From Verrucomicrobiota bacterium (GTDB lineage Bacteria; Verrucomicrobiota; Verrucomicrobiia; Verrucomicrobiales; Akkermansiaceae): a stretch of DNA of 5,002 nucleotides. Of the stretch, positions 1-5,002 are shown in pieces (position 1 is the stretch's first letter; each line of letters starts with the position of its first letter). The translations under genes and the position numbers were made by a program. The stretch spans positions 1 to 5,002 of the forward strand of contig WBXE01000179.1 in the NCBI GenBank assembly GCA_008932955.1, read 5' to 3'. The notes below the pieces were generated by a model. It was not told where the DNA came from, did no database searches, and saw only the letters and a list, made by a program, of their open reading frames with translations.

Positions 1-36
1 AGATAGTTTTTCATGAGATTTGTTGCATCCGCACAT
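1..36 (-). other. Possible start of a further downstream gene, cut by the window edge
   Basis: On the minus strand an ATG at 36-34 follows the preceding gene's TGA (39-37) directly, and its frame stays open for twelve codons to the edge (M-C-G-C-N-K...). A second ATG at 14-12 in another frame reads M-K-N-Y. Neither has a convincing ribosome binding site. The tight spacing of the cluster makes a following gene likely, but twelve codons do not allow a choice of start or any guess at function. Confidence 0.2.
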
Positions 37-1281
37 TCAACCTTCGAAAGCCTTCACCACATGCTCCCGCACATACCCTTGCAAGCGGGCATTGGTGAAG
101 GTGGTGGAATAATCCAGTGCGGCGCTGGCATCGCCAAGCCACTGTGCGGGATCAGTCTGCCAGCGGCGCAGGCAGGCAACCGAGCGCTCGACGAATTCAG
201 CCGGACAAGTGCCACCAACCGGCACTCCCGCTTCCGAGCAGGCGGATTCGCGGTTGCCTCCCAGACCGAGCGTGAGGCAAGGCAAGCCGCGCGCCTGCGC
301 CTCAATGAGGGGAATTCCTCCTGAGTCATGAAGACTGGTGGCCAGAAATGCGTGGTGCGTCGCCTGCAGCTCAAGATAATCCACGCGCGACATGCCTGGA
401 ATGAATACAACGCTGGACCCTACTCCCAGCTTAACCGCACGTGCTTTCATTTGTTTTCCTAACATCCCGTCCCAATCCCCCACCATGGTCAACTCGACCC
501 GGATGCCTTCCCGCATCGCGGATGCTAGAATGTCCAGTGCCAGATCGGGACATTTCCACCAGAGAACCCGGCCCTGCCACAGCAGGCGGATCTTGCTGCC
601 AACCATCACTCTCTGCTTGGTTTGATTTTCCATCACCGCCGCGGTGTCAATAGGCGTGTCATAGGCGTCCGGGAACACGACTACGGTGTGTTGCGCTCCC
701 ATGCGCCGCAAGACAATTGCAGTTTCCTCAGATGTGGCAAATGCGACCGCCGAACCCTTGAGACATTTGCGCAGCGGGGGGACCAGGGTGAACATGGCAT
801 TCATCAGCGGCCGGCCCAACTCGACCAGTCGCTCCTTCAATGGCAGGGATCGTCCCATCAGATAGCGGAATGGCGCACACTCGCCACCACCAAGTGGTCC
901 GACGGTATAGGGAATCCCCAGCTTGTCATATCTTGGTAGCACTCGAAACGACCCCAAGATCAAATGACACAAGCCCACAATGGGCTGGTTTCTTACGATG
1001 CCCGCAGCTATCGCGCAGGCTTCCTTGACCAATTTGGCGTAGCGGATATATCCATAAGGAAAAGCCCAGGTTTCGAGCATTGTTTCGGTCGTATGAAATT
1101 CCCAGCCTGATGAATCATCCTGTAAAAACTGGTGGCATTGTTCCACATGGTGTTTTTGCGTGATCACATGCAAATGGAAAAACTGGCTTAGCGCGGTTGC
1201 CCACCACCATCCTTTACCAGCTTCACTGCCAGCCGTAGGATCGATGCTCAAGGCGATGACGATAATTTGAGGCTTGTTCAT
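37..1281 (-). CDS. Glycosyltransferase family 4 (GT-B fold), complete
   Basis: From the ATG at 1281 the protein is 414 residues, normal for GT4. It begins with the first Rossmann strand and glycine-rich loop (IIVIALSIDP, then GSEAGKGWWWA at 18-28), as in GT4 enzymes with a GSE-x-G-x-G-W opening. GPLGGGE (128-134) closes the N-terminal domain. The C-terminal domain has LLWQGR (233-238) followed by WWKCPDLALDIL (241-252), VGDWDG (267-272), PGMSRVDYLEL (295-305) and SLHDSGGIPLIEAQARGLP (316-334). In the last, the E-x7-E motif reads D319-x7-E327, a D-S-G-G variant I recognise from relatives. A longer frame starting with TTG at 1356 adds 25 residues with no family resemblance, so ATG 1281 is preferred, although neither start has a good Shine-Dalgarno. 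The gene is the last complete one in the cluster. It probably adds one sugar to the lipid-linked glycan; donor and linkage are unknown. Confidence 0.93.
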   Translation of the reverse strand: MNKPQIIVIALSIDPTAGSEAGKGWWWATALSQFFHLHVITQKHHVEQCHQFLQDDSSGWEFHTTETMLETWAFPYGYIRYAKLVKEACAIAAGIVRNQPIVGLCHLILGSFRVLPRYDKLGIPYTVGPLGGGECAPFRYLMGRSLPLKERLVELGRPLMNAMFTLVPPLRKCLKGSAVAFATSEETAIVLRRMGAQHTVVVFPDAYDTPIDTAAVMENQTKQRVMVGSKIRLLWQGRVLWWKCPDLALDILASAMREGIRVELTMVGDWDGMLGKQMKARAVKLGVGSSVVFIPGMSRVDYLELQATHHAFLATSLHDSGGIPLIEAQARGLPCLTLGLGGNRESACSEAGVPVGGTCPAEFVERSVACLRRWQTDPAQWLGDASAALDYSTTFTNARLQGYVREHVVKAFEG

Positions 1282-1368
1282 AGGGTGTGATTGGGAGACC
1301 GCGGAGCTGCCGGTAGCGGGTCCATGGATCGGAATGAAATTGAAGGAATGACGCAACGAAGCTCATGC

Positions 1369-1941
1369 CTAGACAGGATAACCCCTGGCGGGCACGCCTC
1401 TAGCCACGCAATCATCCGGCAAATCACTGACCACGATGGCACCGGCACCAATGACCACGCGGTTGCCAATCCGGAGCGGTCCCAAAACACATGAGTTGAC
1501 CCCGAGCGTGACATCGTCGCCGACCACCAGTTGTCCCGGCACGATGCCCCTGCGAACACCAATGCTATTGCCACCGTTGAGCAGGCAGTTGCGCCCGATG
1601 ATGGCGTCGCCGTTGATGACCATTCCTAGTGTTGGATGCGTCAATTGAAGACCACGGCCGATTTGCGCCTTGCAACAGATTTCATGGCGACAGCTCAAAA
1701 GCCTCAGGACTAGGAAAAGCGGGTAGGCCAAGACCCGCAGGGCCATCCACACCTGGCCGCACAGCAGGTAACCGCAGCGGTCGATCCGATAGGAAATGGT
1801 AACTCCCGCTGCGGGCTCGAAAAAAATAACTAACCACCGGGTCGCCTTGCCCGAGCTAAGCAGACACAATTCATGACCGAGGAATTGCAGTTGCTCCAGA
1901 CCCATCAGCCATCGGGAACTCGTCGGAGTATTGGTATTCAT
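1369..1941 (-). CDS. Hexapeptide-repeat acetyltransferase with extended hydrophobic N-terminal region
   Basis: The 190-residue protein has a helical N-terminal half and a left-handed beta-helix C-terminal half. LTHPTLGMVIN (100-110) carries the CysE-type catalytic histidine (H102). The hexapeptide turns include IIGRNC, NSIGVRR, VVGDDVTLG, RIGNRVVIGAGAIV, and the protein closes with GVPARGYPV (182-190). The end is abrupt compared with relatives that continue beyond GVPAR-x-x-G-K. Residues 63-82 form a strongly hydrophobic stretch broken by Arg69 and Arg80, more like an amphipathic membrane-contact helix than a true transmembrane span. Nine cysteines in 190 residues is high. The start is well bounded: an in-frame TAG immediately precedes the ATG at 1941. 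It lies 70 bases after the other acetyltransferase and aligns with it from the HP...VI motif to the DxP-D segment, so the two are probably ancient paralogues. Its likely role is O- or N-acetylation of a glycan residue; the substrate is unknown. Confidence 0.89.
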   Translation of the reverse strand: MNTNTPTSSRWLMGLEQLQFLGHELCLLSSGKATRWLVIFFEPAAGVTISYRIDRCGYLLCGQVWMALRVLAYPLFLVLRLLSCRHEICCKAQIGRGLQLTHPTLGMVINGDAIIGRNCLLNGGNSIGVRRGIVPGQLVVGDDVTLGVNSCVLGPLRIGNRVVIGAGAIVVSDLPDDCVARGVPARGYPV

Positions 1942-2011
1942 CTACTAGTGCCTGGTGCAATAGGTTTGTACCTGCGACTTGGACATGATACAGGCGCGAT
2001 CGGGATTCCAC

Positions 2012-2464
2012 TCAATCCTGGGGCGTCCAATAGGCGGACTTCTTTCCCATGATCCGATTCACTCCCACTGCGACCATGTTGTCTGGCACATCTTGGGTGA
2101 TAACCGCGTTGGCACCGATGATCACATGATTGCCAATTTTGACGGGACCGAGAATTTTCGCGCCAGCACCGATGTATACTTGCATGCCGATAATAGGGGC
2201 CGCCATGATGCCATTGCGGTTGCCGAGCGTGACCTGCTGCCCGATCACCACATCCTCGCCAATCACCGTGCCCGTACTGATCACAATCCCGAACGGATGT
2301 GGGAGAAATGTGGATGTTGGCAGCGCTGTCCCGATGTCGCAGTTTAAAAAAGCCGTATACAGCCGCCTGAGCAGCGGCAGGCGGCGGCGTGATACATAAA
2401 TAAGCCAGCAAGCCAATTGCCCATTGGCGATATTGGAGTCAAGCGGATGGGTGCGGCGCTTCAT
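2012..2464 (-). CDS. Serine acetyltransferase-like hexapeptide-repeat O-acetyltransferase
   Basis: This 150-residue cytoplasmic enzyme probably uses acetyl-CoA to acetylate a sugar hydroxyl or amine. Residues 1-45 are a short helical lead-in; the rest is a left-handed beta-helix of hexapeptide turns (VIGEDV, VIGQQV, YIGAGAKI, KIGNHV, IIGANAVI). LPHPFGIVI (54-62) matches the segment holding the catalytic histidine of CysE, which makes H56 the likely base, and D43 is a candidate for the partner acid. The protein is far shorter than CysE (about 270 residues) because the large N-terminal helical domain is missing, as is usual for sugar acetyltransferases in polysaccharide loci; a role in cysteine synthesis is therefore unlikely. 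Near the C-terminus the usual GVPAR reads GVNR, one codon shorter. The ATG at 2464 is in the same frame as the preceding gene, twelve sense codons after that gene's TGA. The acetyltransferase fold is secure; the acceptor is unknown. Confidence 0.9.
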   Translation of the reverse strand: MKRRTHPLDSNIANGQLACWLIYVSRRRLPLLRRLYTAFLNCDIGTALPTSTFLPHPFGIVISTGTVIGEDVVIGQQVTLGNRNGIMAAPIIGMQVYIGAGAKILGPVKIGNHVIIGANAVITQDVPDNMVAVGVNRIMGKKSAYWTPQD

Positions 2465-2500
2465 GGTCGTCAGATTCGGAGTTCTGGTGGGTATTGCCGA

Positions 2501-3283
2501 TCACTTCGCAGTCGCTGTGACATCAAGCGATTCACCCGGCCACCTTCCTCGGGTGAGTTTTCGGATCCGGCCAAAAAAACTCCACGGGTGGGGGCGGCTC
2601 AGATAGGGGCAGCCAGCATCTTGCCACTCTTTAAGATATCTCATCTGCAAATCAATAATGGCCTGACCACGCAAGGCCATTCCGATCACCTGATTGCGCT
2701 CGCGAGTCGTCGGGAAGGCCCGGAGCGTTTCATGAGGGAAATGGATGCACTCGGAATGAATCCATGCCTGATCGCGGAATTGCGGATAGATGACCCGCGC
2801 CAGAAACTCCTGATCACATCCATAGCGATTAAAACGGTTCCACTGATGGATCAGTTGTTCGATATTGCGGAGAAATCCAGTCCGACATCCCCACATGCCT
2901 CCCATGATTGGCACTTCATGTTTGGGATGGTCCCGCATGATATGCAGTGTCTTGCCAGAAGCTAGCCACTCGTTGACCGCCTGCACCTCCCGTTCCAGGA
3001 TCAGGGTGTCCACATCCCGGCTTATCATCACGTCGACGTTTGGATCGGCCGCCGCCAGAAAACGCCAATACATTCCCGCCCATGGCCCCCAAGACGGGCC
3101 GTCAAAGACCGACGCGCCCCTGTCAAGCAATTTCTGGCGGGTCGCTTGAGGCACATCCGCCCCCAGGTAAAACCGCGGTTCCCAACCCGGATAATGCTGA
3201 TTCACCTGAGCAATTGCATCCACCGCGCCGCAGAGATATATCTCGGAGGTTCCCCACAGGCTGAACGAGACAACTTTTTTCAT
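2501..3283 (-). CDS. Putative GT-A-like glycosyltransferase with RDVD core, uncharacterised family
   Basis: This 260-residue soluble protein starts at an ATG 22 bases after the previous stop; no good Shine-Dalgarno is visible. The order of motifs is FSLWG (7-11), YPGW (31-34), WRF (73-75), SRDVD (88-92), then REVQAVNEWL (98-107), HIMRDHP (114-120), PIMGGMWG (125-132) and CDQEFL (156-161). I recognise this arrangement from a widespread set of hypothetical proteins with a strand ending in R-D-x-D, followed by R-E-x-x-A-V-x-x-W and H-I-M-R-D-H-P. D90-x-D92 resembles the D-x-D metal and nucleotide-sugar site of GT-A enzymes, and the DQ at 157-158 recalls the acceptor-side acid of many GT-A folds. 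The C-terminal tail (about 234-260) is basic and then low in complexity. Its position between glycosyltransferase and acetyltransferase genes supports a role in glycan synthesis. Sugar and linkage are unknown, and a non-catalytic or phosphotransfer role cannot be ruled out. Confidence 0.82.
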   Translation of the reverse strand: MKKVVSFSLWGTSEIYLCGAVDAIAQVNQHYPGWEPRFYLGADVPQATRQKLLDRGASVFDGPSWGPWAGMYWRFLAAADPNVDVMISRDVDTLILEREVQAVNEWLASGKTLHIMRDHPKHEVPIMGGMWGCRTGFLRNIEQLIHQWNRFNRYGCDQEFLARVIYPQFRDQAWIHSECIHFPHETLRAFPTTRERNQVIGMALRGQAIIDLQMRYLKEWQDAGCPYLSRPHPWSFFGRIRKLTRGRWPGESLDVTATAK

Positions 3284-3305
3284 GCTGCAGGATTTGCGTG
3301 ACAGA

Positions 3306-4178
3306 TCAATCTCTAGCGAGCGGGTGGCTTGGCATCATCTGCCCGAACTTCAAATATTTCCGCAGCCACCCTTCGCCATATTCAAGGATCCTGGTGAATG
3401 TCCTCAAACCGCGCCCGGAAAACGTTATTCGGCAGGTTTCAAGGTGGAACAAGCAATCCAGCACCTGTGCGGGATCGCGAGTGTCGATCGGGAGGTTTTG
3501 GTCACCCATTTCCAAGGCACTCGCGCCATATTTCAAGCAACAAAACGTCAATAATGACTGGTCGTGCCGGTGCTCGTGGAAGCCTGGGTATTCCGGTTGC
3601 CCGCAAACACTCGGATCATCACTGATCATTCGCCGGTCGGAGCATAAATCCAGCCACTGACCCACAAAGTTGCGGCTGGTGGCACAGGCGCGCCATAGAG
3701 AAAAACTACCTTGAACCGTAGAAGCCGCATGCACATCCGGAGTGTCCATACCGGCGAGCACAAAAGCGTCTCGTTTGGTCCACACCGACAGAGGGCCACG
3801 CCAGCCAATCTTCAAACCCGGCAAGAAGTCTTGCGAGTTTTGTTCCATCCATCTCAGAAATGGATCGAGCTGCCGCTCTAGCAGTTTATATGGGAATCTC
3901 CTGCCAACGTCACAGTAGAACACCAGATCCCCGTCGGCCACTTCAGCGAGTTTCCTCTGGATGACAAAGGGCTTCCAAGCCCAGAAACCCGAACCGCGTT
4001 CCGTCAGCTTGATGTCCTTGCAGCGTTCCTCGAAACCCGCCTTGAGTATTTTGTGGGGAGTCCACGCGGTCACGGTATCGACCACATGATTCAGCCGCGC
4101 TGATACTCCGAGGAGAATTTGGCGGTGACGGAATCGTGGTGTCGCATAAGTGACCAGATGGATTTTCATAGGACTCAC
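3306..4178 (-). CDS. Putative GT-A-like sugar transferase of a poorly characterised family
   Basis: The 290-residue protein has no signal peptide or membrane segment. It opens with a beta strand (KIHLVTYAT, 5-13) and carries GSGFWAWKPFVI (62-73), then DGDLVFYCDVG (82-92). I recognise this G-x-W-x-W-K-P block followed by a G-D-x-x-x-Y-x-D-x-G strand from uncharacterised nucleotide-diphospho-sugar-transferase-like proteins. D90-V91-G92 sits where GT-A enzymes carry their metal-binding D-x-D. Further conserved-looking blocks are WTKRDAF (133-139), QGSFSLWR (156-163) and HRHDQSLL (203-210). The GTG start at 4178 overlaps the upstream stop (GTGA) and has GAGG at 4192-4189, ten bases before it. An ATG at 4169 gives a protein three residues shorter, starting MKIHLVT, and is an equally reasonable start. 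The neighbours make a role in surface-glycan assembly likely. The transferase activity is inferred from fold pattern and context; the substrate is unknown. Confidence 0.8.
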   Translation of the reverse strand: MSPMKIHLVTYATPRFRHRQILLGVSARLNHVVDTVTAWTPHKILKAGFEERCKDIKLTERGSGFWAWKPFVIQRKLAEVADGDLVFYCDVGRRFPYKLLERQLDPFLRWMEQNSQDFLPGLKIGWRGPLSVWTKRDAFVLAGMDTPDVHAASTVQGSFSLWRACATSRNFVGQWLDLCSDRRMISDDPSVCGQPEYPGFHEHRHDQSLLTFCCLKYGASALEMGDQNLPIDTRDPAQVLDCLFHLETCRITFSGRGLRTFTRILEYGEGWLRKYLKFGQMMPSHPLARD

Positions 4179-5002
4179 ATCTTCAATACCTCACGGTAGA
4201 TATCAATATGCCTTGCGGCCACCGATTGTGGAGAATATCGCGAAGTGACGGTGGCGGCGGCCTCTGGCACTCTGCCGGCACCCGCAGCCAACCACTGGAA
4301 CACCCCCGCTTGGAGAGATTCAATCGTGGTGTGCAGTTCCGCGCCAGGTATGCCAGAAGCGATTTCCTTGATGCCGCCCAGATCTGCACCGAAGAACTTC
4401 AAGCCCCGCGCCATGGCTTCCGCCACCACCAGTCCGAACGCCTCCTCGGATGGAAAATGAATGAACCCCTGTGCCTGATCCATCAACGACACCAAGGCCT
4501 CCAAATCGAGAAATCCGGCATGACTGGCATATCCCATGGATTGCGCTCGTTTCAATTCCTGCACAAAGGAGCGACCATAGTCATGGCCCTGGTCCAGCGC
4601 GCCTACAAAAATCAAGTGAAACCGGCATCCAAGACGATGCAACTCCCCAGCCATTTTCAACACCTCCAACTGCCGCTTTCTAACTCCCAATTGGCCTACG
4701 TTCAGCAGTAGCGGCACGTCAGAGGAAGGCGGGACCTGGGTAACATCGCGGAGAAAGCCACCGCGAATCGCGTTAGGAATCCGCCAGGTTCTTTGGGCTC
4801 TGGGAGCCACCAATGATTCGGTATAGTCTGAATTGCATAATACTCCCGCACATTTCCCCAGTGCGTGCGATTCGAGTTTTGACGCTAGAAATCCGTAAAT
4901 CCTTTCATTTGCAAAGTTGATTCCAAGGCGGTTCAATTCCGCCATATTTCCATGGATCGTGATCACATTGGGGAGCCCGCTATGGGCGGCGCACATCCCG
5001 CA
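4175..5002 (-). CDS. Glycosyltransferase family 4 (GT-B fold), 5' end cut off by the window
   Basis: This is probably a cytoplasmic or membrane-peripheral enzyme that transfers a sugar from a nucleotide-sugar to a growing lipid-linked glycan. The frame is open to the right edge, so the true start lies outside; typical GT4 proteins are 350-400 residues, so roughly the first 100 are missing. Counting from the Met codon at 4996, residues 8-16 (LPNVITIHG) match the end of the N-terminal Rossmann domain, where GT4 enzymes usually have a P-x-V-x-T-x-H-G pattern. CNSDYTES (54-61) and RIPNAI (72-77) lead into the C-terminal domain. NVGQLGVRKR (99-108) is the G-x-L-x-x-R-K nucleotide-sugar phosphate-binding region. 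E185 and E193 form the E-x7-E motif in EEAFGLVVAEAMA, followed by the usual GADLGGIKEI (203-212). The stop TGA (4177-4175) overlaps the GTG start of the next gene by four bases. The family assignment is firm; the donor sugar, acceptor and linkage cannot be deduced. Confidence 0.93.
   Translation of the reverse strand, partial: CGMCAAHSGLPNVITIHGNMAELNRLGINFANERIYGFLASKLESHALGKCAGVLCNSDYTESLVAPRAQRTWRIPNAIRGGFLRDVTQVPPSSDVPLLLNVGQLGVRKRQLEVLKMAGELHRLGCRFHLIFVGALDQGHDYGRSFVQELKRAQSMGYASHAGFLDLEALVSLMDQAQGFIHFPSEEAFGLVVAEAMARGLKFFGADLGGIKEIASGIPGAELHTTIESLQAGVFQWLAAGAGRVPEAAATVTSRYSPQSVAARHIDIYREVLKM
4189..4192 (-). promoter_or_regulatory. Candidate ribosome binding site (GAGG) for the coupled GT-A-like gene
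   Basis: On the minus strand GAGG lies inside the last codons of the upstream glycosyltransferase, ten bases before the GTG at 4178 and nineteen before the ATG at 4169. The spacing favours the GTG, which also sits in the 4-base GTGA overlap with the upstream stop, so translation of the two genes is probably coupled. The motif is short, so it is suggestive only. Confidence 0.4.

Noticed and set aside
1161..1170. Recurring TGATCACAT words (near 1161, 2119, 2812 and 4959)
   Set aside because: They are scattered inside coding regions at irregular distances and in different codon contexts. Short words of this size are expected by chance and do not form a repeat array.
1942..2011. Possible hairpin (GGTACA...TGCACC, minus strand) in the gap between the two acetyltransferases
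   Set aside because: The stem has a mismatch and is only six pairs long, with no T-run after it, so it is too weak to call a terminator or regulatory structure.
1938..2411. Minus-strand open frame of 157 codons overlapping the first acetyltransferase
   Set aside because: It is a shifted frame of the hexapeptide gene, rich in His, Arg and Cys without domain features. It does not explain the sequence better than the acetyltransferase frame.
2012..2464. Assignment of the acetyltransferase as CysE of cysteine biosynthesis
   Set aside because: The catalytic segment is CysE-like, but the large N-terminal helical domain is absent and the gene sits among glycosyltransferases, so glycan acetylation is much more likely.
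2417..2965. Plus-strand open frame of 182 codons
   Set aside because: It lies antisense to the end of the RDVD-type transferase and the start of the acetyltransferase, both of which show strong family motifs. Its product has no recognisable domain and an irregular composition typical of a shadow frame.
4208..4711. Plus-strand open frame of 167 codons
   Set aside because: It is fully antisense to the GT4 C-terminal domain, whose E-x7-E motif fixes the coding strand; the product resembles no family.

Overview
This window is part of a bacterial surface-polysaccharide locus (exopolysaccharide, capsule or O-antigen type). Every credible gene reads on the minus strand, so transcription runs from position 5002 towards position 1. 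The base composition is moderate (slightly above 50% GC by eye). The genes are packed head to tail with gaps of only 22-87 bases and one 4-base overlap, which fits a single operon. Shine-Dalgarno motifs are weak or absent before most starts. That pattern and the protein families suggest an environmental Gram-negative lineage; Verrucomicrobiota or a similar group is a guess, not something the sequence proves.

Layout in transcription order: (1) 5002-4175, the C-terminal three quarters or so of a GT-B glycosyltransferase of the GT4 type, cut by the window edge. (2) 4178-3306, a little-characterised protein with the sequence pattern of GT-A-like sugar transferases, translationally coupled to the first gene. 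(3) 3283-2501, a second little-characterised GT-A-like protein with an R-D-x-D core. (4) 2464-2012, a small left-handed beta-helix acetyltransferase related to serine acetyltransferase. (5) 1941-1369, a second, longer acetyltransferase of the same fold and probably a diverged paralogue of gene 4. (6) 1281 (or 1356) to 37, a complete GT4-type glycosyltransferase. An ATG follows its stop codon directly and another lies 22 bases further on, so another gene may begin at the left edge.

Working together, four glycosyltransferases would add sugars one after another to a carrier-linked oligosaccharide on the cytoplasmic face of the inner membrane, while the two acyltransferases would acetylate one or two of those sugars (or an amino-sugar precursor). 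No flippase, polymerase, ligase, chain-length regulator or nucleotide-sugar synthesis gene lies in the window, so neither the export route nor the sugar composition can be read from it.

I found no tRNA, rRNA, CRISPR array, insertion sequence, clear promoter or strong terminator. The most noteworthy content is the pair of adjacent, poorly characterised GT-A-like proteins and the tandem acetyltransferases, one of which has an altered version of the usual GVPAR loop.
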